From: Trogon surrucura
Taxonomy: Eukaryota > Chordata > Aves > Trogoniformes > Trogonidae
NCBI GenBank assembly: GCA_020746105.1
Contig: CM036618.1
Span: 1,116,001 to 1,180,000, forward strand
Length of the DNA stretch: 64,000 nucleotides
Direction: 5' to 3'
Below are positions 30,411-42,787 of this stretch, piece after piece (the stretch's first letter is position 1; each line of letters starts with the position of its first letter). The notes under the pieces were generated by a model. The model did no database searches and was not told the origin of the DNA. It saw only the letters and a program-made list of their open reading frames with translations. A program made the translations under genes and the position numbers.

Positions 30411-33400
30411 CTAGAGTTTCTGCAGTTCATCAAGTGCTTCGTGCTTTGTAATTCTCTGCCACTCAGCAGGGATTTCTCCTCTGCCACAAAATTTCTTACC
30501 ATGCCATTCTTCTATCTCTGCCCTGAAATGACACACAAACCATTTCCAATACGCTTGCATGGATGGGTCAGGAGTGATGCTCCAATTGGAATAAGGAGGT
30601 CCTGCCTCCCGGTACCTCTTGTAGGGGTGCCATGTGTCTTCACCAAGACTGAAGTGTATGTCACTTGCAACACTACTGGAACAAATATCAATGACCAGAT
30701 GGTCTGTTTTATGCCACCACCGTCCCTTCAAAGCTCTCGGACGATGGAAGACAACGCGATGGTCTCCATCGTGATTTGGCATGAGGTTTGTGCAGACAGC
30801 CCCACAAAAGGGACACTGCTCCCAGCAGCCTGCAAACGACTCCGCCAGGATTGTGTGAGGCTTCCTTCCAAAGGAGCTCATATCAGCGCCAGCCAGCTCT
30901 TCCTGGAGCTGATCCTTCACTGCAGCCAGTGCTTCCAACACGGCTTTCTTCAGGAACTCTATGTCTGTTACCTCCTGGTGCTCAATGCTCTTCAGCTCCC
31001 TTCTGGGCAAGATTAGCACCTCGCCCACTGCGCTGCAGAATTCATCCAGCCAGAGAGAGATTTTGTCACTTCTGTCTTCTCTGTCTTTGACCATCTTGGT
31101 TGATGTAACAACAGCTGCCTTGATTCTTTTATGGAGGTCAGTGAGGGAGTCGCCTAAAAACCTCTCCAGCCTCCTGTTCCCATCTAAACAGTATGTCTCC
31201 ACACGATTCTCAATGTACCTCAGAAAAAAGTCTTTTGGGTGTTTAAGGTACTCCTTGTACTTCTCAAAATTTTCTTCTTCTGCCAGGTATGTCAGTATGT
31301 GAACTTCCAGAGAGGATCTGTTGCCAATGAAGTCTGGGACTCTCCCCTTCATGTCTCGAGCTATGGCGACAGCTGTCCTCTCATAGACCGCCTGGCGAAG
31401 GGCCGGGGCGATCTTGTCACACAGGAAAACAGCAAATGTTGTGACAGAAGAAGCTCCGTGGCAGGACATCTGGAAATATTTAAAGAAATCTTCTCTCTTG
31501 CTCTCCAGGTAGATGGATGGATCATTTGCTTTTCTGAAAGCTGCGTGCATGGCTTTAAACCTTTCTGCTGCCATTCGGCACAGGTACAGTGTTAAATCTA
31601 TCCTGTACTCTTTATTAAGAATATATTTTGCATCACTAGGGACAGAGTCCACACCTTTCTGTACTTCATTTAGTATTTCATAAATGAAAGTTCGACTGTA
31701 ATCCCTCTTCTCCTCTTCCTTCTTATCAATGTTTGCCCTCACACGTGCTATGATGGTCTCTGTAAGGCGCTCGATTTTGTTCATATCAGCAACATCAACA
31801 CTCCCAGGCAAGACTCCCCATTTTTTTTTCTTAGTGACATGTTTGTCCCAGAGAACAGAAAATGGTCTGTTTCTGGGAAACGCCACAATTCGTGCATATA
31901 AGTTAGGCTCCTTAAAGCATTCTAGAAGGACATTTTCTATTTCCACATCGATATTAACCTGTTCCAGACGGGGAGCAGCAGAGGAGACTTCAGTAACCCA
32001 GGCTGTCCAGAGAGAGATAAAGTTGTTTCTCAGTTCTCTTTCACTCAGCCTCTGCCCTTTTAGAGACAGAGCCAACTTCTTGCTCCTTTTCAGGAGCTCA
32101 TTTTCATATTCTGACTTCCTTTCATCCAGTTTGCTCTGGTTCTTCTTTAGTTCCAGAAGATTCTCACACTTCTTTCTGGTTTCATGAAGAAGAGACTCTT
32201 TTAGTTCTTCCAGCCTCCTTTCTATGCCACCTTTCCACTGGACCAGTATCTCCCGGTCTCTGTCTTCACTGAAATACTTTTCCATGTCTCTCATGATGGC
32301 ATCACTCTTCTCCTGCACCGGGTTTTCAAGGTGCTCTGTGGTGACCCTCTGCAAGCCCCCGTTGCGAATTTGATTGTCCAGTTTCATTTGCAAGTCCAAG
32401 ATGTGACTCCTCAGCTGCCAGGTCCACTGGCTAAAGGCCGTTTCCAGTTTCCTGTAGGCAGCGATCTCCACTGAATTCTTGAAGCTGAAAATGAAGTTTT
32501 CGTTCCGCAAAGCGTTCCAGAGGTCACTGATACGAACTTTCAAGCTCGAGAGCCTCAAAATGCTGCCCTGCGACTCCTTCTTGGCAGCTTGGAGAATTTG
32601 GCTCTTTAATTCCTGCACGTTCTGGCTGTAGGTGGGGTTGGGTGGTGCCATTGGGGGGTTTCCCTCCCACAGGTGAGCAAAGTAGTGAATGTGGGTGTTC
32701 ACATCAAAGCGGATGACGTCGCTGAAGCAGGAGGCGTCACAGAACTCCTGCTGGGCAGCCAGCACGGTCATTTCATCCAGCTTTTCCTGCAGGCGTCTTC
32801 GTCCCTCCATGTTCTTTTCTTTAACAGTTATTTCTCCCACGTTTTGGTGCACAAAGAGGCAGCTTGGAGAAAGGTTGACTTGCTTCATCCTCAGGAAAGC
32901 CTGCACAGCAATCTGAAGGACGTCTTGCATTTCCGACGGATTTTCCCCAAAGATATTGATCAGGGTGACGTTGCCGATGCCAGTGACAAAGGTGGCCAGC
33001 TCGTTGTCGTGGTTGAGGGATTGTTTGTTGACCATCTCCATGGCACGGAGCCCCTCCGTGTCAACAACGAGCATGTAATCAAAGCCCAGATCCTCTTGCA
33101 GCTTCTCGTCCACTTTCATCAGCTGCATAAACGCTCCCCGGGTGCATCTCCCCGCACCGACATTAAACTGGAGACCAAACATGGCGTTCAACAGGGTTGA
33201 CTTCCCTGTGCTCTGGATGCCGAGCACCGAGAGAACAAACACGCGCTTGTCCCCGAGCTTCTCGATTAACCTGTCGCAGATTGCTCCGACCCATCGTAAC
33301 GGCACGTAAGAAGCGTCACCATCCATCAGCTCGACAGGATACCCCGAAACCATCAGGTCAGCTGCAACTTCAGGCAGTTGGACAAAACATTTGTCCTTTG

Positions 33401-34010
33401 AGTTCATCGATGCCAGGGCTTCATATATCTGCCCCACCTCTCTCAAAATGTGCTCGAGGCCAATGGAGGAATCACTGATTTCACTGGAGAGGGCATCTAA
33501 CTCCTTCAGCAACTGAGCCTTCAGATTCTCTTTTTCTTTGTTCTTCTTTATTGCCAGGATTTGAGACCACAGCTTGTGATACTCCCTGTTCAGTTCATCC
33601 AGACGATCACAGGACAGGTCGTCCATAAAGACCTTCATCCAGTGCAGGAAATATTTCTTGGCTTCTGCTGGTTGTGCCTGGAGAAAGTTAAGGACTGATT
33701 TCATCAGCTGATTGAGGGGGAATGCCTTCCGTAGTTGCTTTCTCCTTATCGCTGACTTCTCCGCTTCAATTTGGCTCCGATGATGCTCTATGCTCTTGTT
33801 CCTCTTCTCCTGTAAGCGAGTGAGCTCTTTGTCCTTCTCACACCACATGTGCCACAGTTTTCCTTGAAGAGGCAGCAGCTGGGATTTGATCTCAAACAGC
33901 TTCTGTCTCTTCAGAAGCTCCACCAGCTCCTCTGCCTTTTCTCTGGCTGTCACACACGCGTCTGTATCCTCAACGACTAAGAAGCCGTGCTTGCGAGCTT
34001 TGTCCAGGCA

Positions 34011-34015
34011 GCCGT
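34011..34015 (+). repeat. Left target-site duplication of the solo LTR
   Basis: GCCGT here and at 34586-34590 flanks the LTR exactly. Removing one copy and the LTR restores continuity with the intact gene, apart from point differences. Confidence 0.85.
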
Positions 34016-34585
34016 TGTATTGGGTCAGACTGAGGTGGAGTTAATCTTCCCACAGCAGCTCTCTCCGTGCTGTGTTTCTTGGAGCGGTAGCTAGAAGGGT
34101 GTTGATAGCACCCCAGTGTTTTGGCTACTGCTAAGCAGTGCCCACACAGCACCAAGGCTGTGGTTTGATGTTCTCCCAGTAGTAGGGTGGGTGTGATCAA
34201 CATCTTGGGAGGAGATACAGCCGGGCCAGCTGACCCAAATTGACCAAAGGGGTATTCCATACCATATGACGTCAGCTCAGATATAAAGAGAGAAGGCAGA
34301 GGGAAGTGGGGGGGGCATTCGCTGTTTGTCCTCCTGAGAAACCGTTACGCGTGTTGGAGCCCTGCTTCCTGGGAAAGCGGCCAGACATCGCCCGCCGATG
34401 GGAAGTAGAGAATAATCTTTGTTGTTTTGCTTTGCTTCCGCGCGGTAATTGCTGTATTAAACTGCTTTTTATCTTTACCCACGGGCTTCTTGTTACATCT
34501 CACCTCTCCCCTGTCCATCTGAAAAGGGGAGTGATAGAGCGGCTTTGGTGAGCTCCTGGCCTCCAGCCAGGGCCAAACCACCACA
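34016..34585 (+). mobile_element. Solo LTR (570 bp) inside the broken VLIG copy
   Basis: It begins TGTATTGGG and ends ACCACCACA, with a 5-bp GCCGT duplication on both sides. That length is typical of ERVL-type integration. Promoter elements are intact to the eye: a palindromic CRE TGACGTCA at 34267-34274, ATATAAAG at 34281-34288, and ATTAAA at 34456-34461. It is antisense to VLIG and has no coding sequence. The well-kept ends suggest a fairly recent insertion. Confidence 0.85.
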
Positions 34586-37043
34586 GCCGTCAAGGCTGAC
34601 CCGTGTGTCAGACCCTTCCAGGAGATCCCTGATTGTTTTTGTCAGCTCGCCCATCAGTTCTGCTTCGTTTCTGTTCTTCAGCCCTATCCTGATGTTTTGG
34701 CTGGATGGGCCAGCTGCCACCTTCTCTTTTTCGGTGAAAAGACAAACCAAAGGCCTTTGCGACTGCCACAGGTCACGTAAAATTGCCTTCCCTCTCTGAT
34801 CAGGCTCGGATACGAGAACCACGTTCACAGCAGACACCTCCTGTAAAAACTGCAGCTGCTCTCCGTGATCCCTTGCGTCTCCGTGCAGGTTACAGAAAGC
34901 AACACAGCCCTCAAAGCGGTCGTCGTCGCTGCCCCGGGGACAGTACCAGGAGATCTCCACAACACCTTTCATCAGCAAACAGTCCTTGGTGCTGCCTTGG
35001 CAGTGGCGGTGGAAAAAAGTGTCATGCTTTTGCTTGCTCAGCAGAGCGTTCAGGATCTGAGACTTGGAAGAGGAGAGAGAGCTGCCGATCCGCATGAAGG
35101 ACACGATGGGTGTCTCTGCCTGACAAATCCATTTGTTTTCATAACTGTTCATTCTGGCCTGCTGTCCCGACTTCTCGGCCCCTTTCCAGCTCTTTTTGAT
35201 GTGGCTGAGGGACCAGAGGGGGAACTCGATGCGGGAAGTGCAGGGGTTTGGCACCAGGAGAGGCAGCGCGAACTGGCAGAAAGCAAGCTTGGCTGCAATG
35301 GACTGTCTCATGAAATCATCAGCGCAGTGAAAAATGGCCATCTGGAGGTCCATGGGGTGCACAGGGCTCTCCCTGGTGTCAGGTTTGGGGGCTGCAAGTC
35401 ACTCTCCAGCATCTCCCAGTCTCTGGAGGGCCTGTGCTTTGCGAGGAGGGTTTCTATTTGTGTGGACCACAGCTCTTTCATTTGAGCTTCCATGAAAAGT
35501 AAACGCTCCTTCTTCTGCTCCAGCGACAGCTCTTTGGAGTTGGGTGTCACAGTCAGGCCCGTCAGCAGCAGGAAGGCCTGGGCTCTGTGAGCATCTTGCT
35601 CCTGCAGACTCAGATACTCCTTATGTCCCGTTTGCAGTTCCTCTCTCATGAAGTTAATTTCTGGATATCCAAGCAGGTGCTGAAAAGTGCTGCTTTCCAC
35701 CTGGTATCCCGCGCTGGTCGTAATTAAGAGCACCAAGAGCTCGACGTCTTTCTGTGCCCTTTCCTGGAGGAACTGGAGTAGAGAAGAAACAGCCAGGCTT
35801 GCAGTCATGGTGGCTTTTACCTTTGCTTCGTGAATGGCAGATGCTGAGGTTTCTGGTGCGTAGGTGACTTCCTGGACGTGCTCCTGCATCTGCAGCAGTG
35901 CCCTGGTGAGGTCTTGGAGCTCAGAAACATTGGGAGTTTGGGGAAGCATGTGCCCAGTCTGGAAGATCCATTGCATAATGGAGGAAGAGCTGGGGAAGTC
36001 CTTGACAGAATAGACATGAGGGTGCAGGAGGGACCTCAACAGACACTTGACGCTCCAGAGACGCTCGATGTCTTGCAGCTCCCGCAGAGCCGCATCCGAG
36101 AGCTGCAGCTGATGCTTCTGGAAGTAGCAGGAGGCCAGCGGGATGTACTGGTACTTGCTGGTGCAAACGTAGCTCTGCTCAGAGCGGGACTGGTGGGTGC
36201 TCTGCGACTGCGAGGAGCTGCTGTCATCTCCGTCAGCTTCAAGATTAAACCCCCAGAACCCGCCTTTGGCAGAAACGCTGACGCTGAAGCCCAGCTGCTC
36301 CATGGTCCTGTGGAAGTTGGCTTCTGCTGCAGAGGAGGAGAACTCCTTCCTCTCAAGCAGTGACCCTTGCTCTGGGCCGCTGAGCTTGAATCCCTCAGGA
36401 ACCCTGATGAGCTGCTCTCGCTTCGCCAGCACATCTGCAAGGCTGCTGGTTCTGTAAATGCCCTGCAGGGCCAGCCCCCCCCGACGCCCCCCTCAGGACC
36501 TGCGTGTCGGGGACGTTCTCAGCCCTGCCCACTGATGACTCCTGCTGCTCCAGCTGCTCCTGGATGCTCTCCAGCACATCCACCAGTGACCTGTTCTGTG
36601 GTCCCCAGTACTCTTTGGGAATCTCCAGGGCTTGCCACAGAGCCTCCTCCTTCTGTCTTAGAACATCCCTGCTGTGGCGGCCGCTCTTGTGCATTTCTTT
36701 CAGCTCCTCCAGGATCTGCTTGGCCGCTTCTTGTCTCTGCTTTGCCATCTCCAAATGCTCCTTCTGCAGCTGCTCAGAAGTTGCTTGTTTGTCTGTGAGT
36801 GCCAGGAGTTTCTGGAGCGCCTTTTTTTCCCAGGGGTACCGTGCTTTGCACTCCAGCTTAAGGTAGTCTTCATATCGCAGATGTTTCAGGGCTTCTACGG
36901 ACTTGACTCCCAGTATCTCCGACAGTGTGGGGAGCCAGTATCCGACATCCAGTCCTTCTTTCTCACATGCTGCTGCCAGTAGCTCTTGAGCAAGACGTGC
37001 TTTTTCATCATCCTCCAGTATGTCCTCCTGGGAACTCATGGCT

Positions 37044-39960
37044 GTGAAAGATTAAAACAGGCTTTCCTTAAGGTGTGTTGTAAGAGGTCTCAGCATCTTA
37101 TAGGCAGGATCTCCAGCAGCTCTGGCCCTCCTGGGGATTCCTCCTGCCCGGCTGCTGGAGCCCAGCTCAGGATGTCCCACGGCCTGGTGCTCTGTCCTGG
37201 GACAGTGGATGTACCTGCTGCTTAAGCATTTTCAGCTTCTATCCTGAAGCTGAGTGTTCACCCTGGAGACAACACACACTCTGACTTGGCCACAACCTGC
37301 CATGGACAAGGGGCCGTCTTCAACCGCTTATCCCCAACAGCTACAGACAACTGTGGGCATTCCTGGATCCCTCAAGCACCAGCACAGATCATCTGTCCAT
37401 AGAATCATAGAATAATACAATTCTAGAATGATTTGTGTTGGAAGAGACCTTAAAGATCATCTAGTTACAACCCCCCTGCCATGGCAGGGGCATCTGTGAT
37501 TCTGTGATTCTGTGATCTCCCATTAGATCAGGTTGCTGAAGTCTCCATCCAGCCTGGCCTTGAACACTTCCAGAGATGGAGCATCCACAGCCTCCCTGGG
37601 CAACCTTTTCCTGTGCTTCACCACTCTCATGGTGAAGAATTTCTTCCTTAGATCTAATGTAATCTAAATCTCCCCTCTTGCAGTTTCAGGCCATTGCCCC
37701 TTGTCCTGTCACTACAGGTCCTTGTACAAAGCACTTCTCCAGCTTTTCTGTAGCCCCTTTCATGGATTGGAAGGCTGCTATTAGGTCATCCCTAAGCCTT
37801 CTCTTCTGAAAGCTGAATAATCCCTGCTCCCTCAGCCTGTCCTTGTAGGAGAGGTGTTCCAGCCCTCTAACCATCTTGGTAGCCCTCCTCTGGACTCACT
37901 CCAAGAGCTCCGTGTCTTTCCTGTGTTGGGGGCTCCAGAACTGGACTCCAGGTGATGCCTCACAAGGGTAGAGTAGAGGGGCAGGATCCCATCCCTCGAC
38001 CAGCTGGTCACACATCTCTTCATGTATCCCAGAATACCATCGGCTTTCTGGGCTTCAAGTGTACACTGTTGGCTCATGTTGATCACCAGCACGCCCAAAT
38101 CCTTCTCCCCAGGACTGCTCTCAATCCACTCACTGCCCAGCCTGTGTCTGTGCTTGGGATTCCTCAACCCAGGTGAAGGACCTTATATTTGGCCTTGTTC
38201 AACTTCATGAGTTTGGGCTGGGCACACCTCTCCAGCCTGTCCAGGTCTCTCTGGATGGCATCCCTTTCCTCCAGCATGTCGACCGGACCACACAACTTTG
38301 TGTTGCTGGCAAACTTGTTGAGGTTGCCCTCAATGCCACTGCCCACATTGCTGACAAAGATGTTCAATAGCATCGGTCCCAGTACTGATCCCTGAGAGAC
38401 ACCACTTGTCACTGGTCTCCACTTGGACATTGAGCCACTGACTGCCATTCTTTGAGTGGGAACTTCCAGCCAGTTGCTTATCCACCGAGTGGTCCATCCA
38501 TCAAATCCATGTCTTTCCAACTTGGAGACTAGGATGTAGTACAGGACAGTGTTGAAGGCCTTGCACAAGTCCAGGTAAATGATATCAGTTGCTCTTCCCT
38601 TGTCAATTGACTCTGTTACTCCATCGTAAAAGCCACCAGATTTTTCAGGAAGGATTTTCCCTTGCTGAAGCCATGTTCGTTGCCACCAATCACCACGTTT
38701 TCCATGTGCCAGAGCAGAGCCTTCAGAAGGATCTGCTCTATGATCTTGCCAGGCACTGAGGTGAGACTGACTAGCCTGTGGTTGCCTGGGTCTTCCTTTT
38801 TTCCCTGTTTGAAAATGGGGTGATGCTTCCCCTTTTCCAGTCTGTGGGTACTTCACCAGACTGCCCTGACCTCTCAAATATGATGGGAGTGGCCTAGCAA
38901 CTTCATCTGCCAGTTCCCTCAGGACTGGCAGATGGGTCTCATTAGATCCCAGGGACTTGTACACCTACAGGTTCTTTCAGTGGTTGTGAACCTCAACTTC
39001 ACGTACAGTGGGCGGATTTTCCTTCTCGTCGCCCACATCTTTGGCTTCTACAACTTGGACAGTGTGGCTAGAGCCCTTGCCGGTGAAGACTGAGGCAAAG
39101 AAGTCATTGAGAACCTCCACTTTCTCTGTCCATCCAACACTCCTGCCTGCATCCTGCACCCTCTTACCACAAGGCTCCCGCTCGCTGGTGGGTCCAGCTC
39201 GGTGCCCCTCAGCAGAGGCACACACTCACACTCCTCTCACGGGCACCCCACGCTCACAAGACACCCTCACCCCAAATTCCCAGTGCCAGGCACACGGGCT
39301 GGGACCTGTGGTCCGGCTCCAGCTGCCAGTGTGGAGCCCCTCCCTCACGCCCGTTACCCCAAGAGCTGGTTCTTGGGACACACATCGTTCCCACCCCAGT
39401 GGATGGGAAAAGTCCAGGTCGTCCCTGTCCAGAGCCGAGCCTGGAGCATCCTATTGACTCGTCATGACCCCTCTAATGTCTTTGGTGCTGTCTCTGGAAC
39501 CCCCTGTCTCTCCGGTTTGTGTCCCCCTGGGGCTTTGTTAATCATTTCCCCCTTTACTTATTATCCCATATGCACTGGAATGGTCCTGGACTACTAAATT
39601 AACTGAGCTGATACTCTCACCAACCACGTGTCTTTACATCTTTTTTTTTTTCCAACGCTGTCATACAAACCTGGTAACTGTCTCTGTCTCAATTCAGTTG
39701 GATACTGAAGAGACTTACTCAGGGCACAAGCCCTTCCCGTGCATCCAGCTTTCCTCCCACCAGCCAATGACACAAGACTCTTCCCAGCACAGGTGTGGAT
39801 CCGAGGGGCTTGTGACTGTGCTTTTGGACCCTGCCAGAGCCTTTGGTGTCAGCTTTTCCTTAAAGTCAGTTCAGATTCAGGCAATATGCTCAATGGATCT
39901 GGAATCTGATTTGGTGAGCAGCTGGCTGGAGATGAGCCAGCAGGGTGCCCAGGTGGCCAA
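37044..39960. repeat. Duplicated intron segment upstream of VLIG (unit C)
   Basis: It aligns with 16568-17735 of unit B and is split by the CR1 at 37397-39135. The flanks on both sides of that CR1 still match unit B closely. Confidence 0.75.
37397..39135 (-). mobile_element. CR1 LINE, 1.7 kb, with reverse-transcriptase frame
   Basis: The tail is AGAATCATAGAATAATACAATTCTAG. The minus strand encodes reverse-transcriptase blocks over 266 codons (38964-38164), including 'DLCKAFNTVLYYIL' and 'GVSQGSVLGP'. The catalytic motif position reads FASNTKL instead of F/YADDxxL. It is absent from unit B at the aligned site, so it inserted after duplication. Confidence 0.9.
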
Positions 39961-40312
39961 GAAGGACCATGGCAGCACTGGTGAGGCCTGTGTTCAGTTT
40001 TGGGCCCCTGGAAAGAGATTGTGACGAGGTGGATGTCAGTCTTTTCTCCCAAAGAACAAGTTACAGGACAAGAGGAAATGTCCTCAAGGTGCTCTAGAGG
40101 AGGTTTAAATTGTATTTTAGGAAAAATTTCTTCCCTCAAAGGGTTGTCAAGCCCTGGCACATGCTGCCTAGTGCAGTGGTGGAGTCCCCATCCCTGAAGG
40201 GATTGAAAAGCCGTGGAGATGTGGTGCTCAGGGACACGGGTCAGTGGTGGCCCTGGCAGGGCTGAGTTAACAGGTGGACTTGATGATCTTAAAGGTCTTT
40301 TCCAGCTTGGAA
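39940..40312 (+). mobile_element. CR1 LINE 3' fragment
   Basis: A plus-strand CR1 end running from 'gagccagcagggtgcccagg' to 'gacttgatgatcttaaaggt', without a clear terminal octamer. It joins the shared intron segment to the GC-rich block at 40315. Confidence 0.75.
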
Positions 40313-40314
40313 GC

Positions 40315-40738
40315 AGAGCCCCAGCGTGCGTGACGGCTGCTTGGGAAGGCAAAGGCTGCAGCCACCACCGTCTGCCCTCCCTCCTCCTTGCCCCAGCTCC
40401 TGCTGCTGTGCCCGGCGCTGTGCGGCGCAGTCACCCCCGGCCACCAGCCCGGCTTCCTCCCCTCCCGGCTCTCTCCCCTCCCAACTTCTGGCCCGGCTGC
40501 GATGGAGAACATTAACCCGCCCCAGCTGCTCCCTGCACCTGGACCCAGGCGCCCTCCCAAGTCCCAGCGCGGCTTCGTCTCTCCTCAAGGAGAAGGAAGA
40601 AGCCCCGGGCAGTTGTGTCGGCGCAGGCAGAGGACCCTGAGCGTATTTATGGAATCGCTCGGGCTGGCTTTCTGCCTGGCAGTGAGGGAGGGCAGCAGTG
40701 AGGCTGCAGCATGACCTGCCTGCAGCCCTTTGCCCAGG
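40315..40738. repeat. GC-rich block conserved between units C and B
   Basis: Counterpart of 22640-23040, with very few differences. After 40738 the two units diverge. Confidence 0.6.
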
Positions 40739-40989
40739 AACAGCGCCCCCGGGGGGGTTTTCCCCAGCCCAGCCCCAGGGGATCCGGGCTCTGGCAGCGC
40801 TTGTGCCTCTGAGGGGCTGCACCAGGGACCAGGCACTTGGGGTGATGCAGCTGAGGCGGCAGGAGAGGCTGGGAGAGGCGAATCCCCCCCTCCCTCCATG
40901 CAAAGGGAGAGGAAACGCTCTCCCCCGAGGCTGGGAGACAGAGCGGGATGTCCCATGAGTGCCACTCATTTCCCCATTGCAATGCCTTG

Positions 40990-41515
40990 AACAAAGGCTA
41001 AATTGAACAAAGCTTAGAAGATAGAAAATTCTGCTAATCATGTTGTCCTTGATGTGTGTTCATCTGAGCGGTTTTGAACCTTTTGCTGGGTGCGAATAGA
41101 TAAGAGACTCAAGAAACCTTGAGCTTTGCAATTACGACCAGCAATAAGCAAGTACCTGTATAGAAAAAATGAACGATGGGGGCTATCCCGAACTGCCCAT
41201 GCTTCAAAGGAAAATTCTACTAAAGGACACCAAGAAAACAACCACCTGATGGTTGTGAAGACCCCAAAAGACCACCGACAGGCATACAGAAGACCCCAAA
41301 AAACCACTGACATGCCCAGAAAGGCGGACTCTATGTACATAATTTTGAGGAAATAATATGATTATGTACAACAATTCTGGGAAATGTAACGAACGTGCCT
41401 GTATTAGAAAAACATAAACTCTGCTAGCTACACCCAGGGCTGTAATAAAGAATGCTTGCCTTCTAAACTTGCAGTAAAGTGTTAGAAGGTTCTTTAAACT
41501 GCCGATGTTCAGCGC
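40990..41515 (+). mobile_element. Probable solo LTR
   Basis: This AT-rich block in a GC-rich setting has a TATA-like CATAAACT near 41412 and AATAAAG near 41443, then 'cttgcagtaaagtgttag'. It has the look of an LTR, but I could not fix its ends or find a target duplication. It is absent from unit B. Confidence 0.45.
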
Positions 41516-41920
41516 ATCAAGTGCTACCAGGCTCTGTAACGAGCCACCCCCTCAAGCCGCCAGCCTGAGGACTGCACCCCAGCACCCATCGCTCTGCAAC
41601 CCCATCATTGCTAACCGAGAGCAGCACATAACAGATTATTAGCAATGACGTTCCCTGAATTATCCATTTCAGCTTTCCAGGCCATGGGAGCGCCCACTGG
41701 GCTGCCTTTCCACCTCCCCTTTGGCCATGCTCAGAGCCAAGTCCACCCACCTGCTGCCCTCAAACACCTTCTTCCTGCTCTGGCATCAGGAAAACAAAAG
41801 AAACCCAAAGTCAAATACAATCCAGACCCCCCCAGCCCCAGAGCTCATCAGCCAGGTCCTACCGTCTCTGCCGCGTGCTCGGAGCTCCCAGGCTGGGCTC
41901 AGCCCAGCCCAGCCCCTCTC

Positions 41921-41926
41921 TTTATA
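41921..41926 (-). promoter_or_regulatory. TATA box of the broken VLIG copy, ISRE lost
   Basis: The TATA box is identical to those of units A and B. Right upstream, the sequence jumps from CCGG (41930) to TCCCACTCGC. That corresponds to unit B 23460 joined to 23911, so 450 bases including the ISRE are missing. Confidence 0.65.
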
Positions 41927-41976
41927 CCGGTCCCACTCGCACCCGCAGCCGCCTCCCTGTGCCGCGTTGCTCCCAC

Positions 41977-41986
41977 GGGATTTCCC
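41977..41986. promoter_or_regulatory. NF-kappaB-like site, unit C
   Basis: GGGATTTCCC is at the position aligned with 686-695. It now lies about 50 bases upstream of the TATA box because of the deletion. Confidence 0.4.
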
Positions 41987-42087
41987 ACCAGGAACAAACC
42001 AGACCCACCTGCTGTCAGGCCTGATCCTGTGGGTGCTGCCCAACTGTGGGGCTCTGCAGCTGCTGGTGGGTTGCAGAAGCCGTTTCT

Positions 42088-42785
42088 TTCATAGAATCAT
42101 CAGAATCACAGAATGTCAGGTTTGGAAGGGACGTCAAAGATCATCTAGTCCAACCCCCTGCCAGAGCAGGGTCATCTACAGCAGAGCGCACAGGAACGCG
42201 TCCAGGCGGGTTTTGAATGTCTCCAGAGAAGGAGACTCCACACCCTCTCTGGGCAGCCTGGGCCAGGGCTCCAGCATCTGCACAGTGAAAAAGTTTTTTC
42301 TAATATTTTTGTGGAACCTCCTGTGCTCCAGCTTGCACCTGTTGCCCCTTGTCCTGTCACTGGACATTCCTGAGCAGAGCCTGGCTCCATCCTCCTGACA
42401 CTCCCCCTTGACATATTTACAAACATGAATGAGGTCACCCCTCAGCCTCCTCTTCTCCAGCTGCAGAGCCCCAGCTCCCTCAGCCTTTCCTCATAAGGGA
42501 GATGTTCCACTCCCTTAACCATCTTTGTGGCTCTGCGCTGGACTCTCTCCAGCAGTTCCCTGTCTCTCTTGAGCTGAGGGGCCCAAAACTGGACACAATA
42601 TTCCAGATGTGGCCTCACCAGGGCAGAGCAGAGGGGCAGGAGGACCTCTCTCGACCTACTGGCTACTCCCCTTCTCACACACCCCAGGATGCCCTTGGCC
42701 TTCTTGCCCACGAGGGCACACTGCTGGCTCATGGCCATCCTGCTGCCCACTAGAAACCCCAGGTCTCTTTCTCCTACTCTGAGCA
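42088..42785 (-). mobile_element. CR1 LINE 3' fragment
   Basis: It starts TCATAGAATCATCAGAATCACAG and runs about 700 bases. It is present only in unit C, since unit A passes directly from the promoter flank (806) to the next CR1. Confidence 0.85.
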
Positions 42786-42787
42786 GT

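Larger units (their letters stand above)
30411..37039 (-). pseudogene. GVINP1-like: Broken VLIG GTPase copy
   Basis: This copy is clearly homologous to 9265-16563 along its whole length. It starts with the same MSSQEDILE and has the same acceptor (AG at 37043-37042). The first 188 or so codons are in frame. A C run of eight instead of seven (36475-36482) then shifts the frame. A 795-bp gap at 36050/36051 removes the codons for residues about 330-594, including the MACPF-like motif. A 451-bp gap near 35392 shifts the frame again. A solo LTR (34016-34585) interrupts the codons for 'DKARKHG'. The remaining part (33953-30411) is open for 1180 codons and keeps P-loop GIQSTGKST and DTEGL. No full-length product is possible; a C-terminal GTPase fragment could be made only from a new start. 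Confidence 0.92.
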
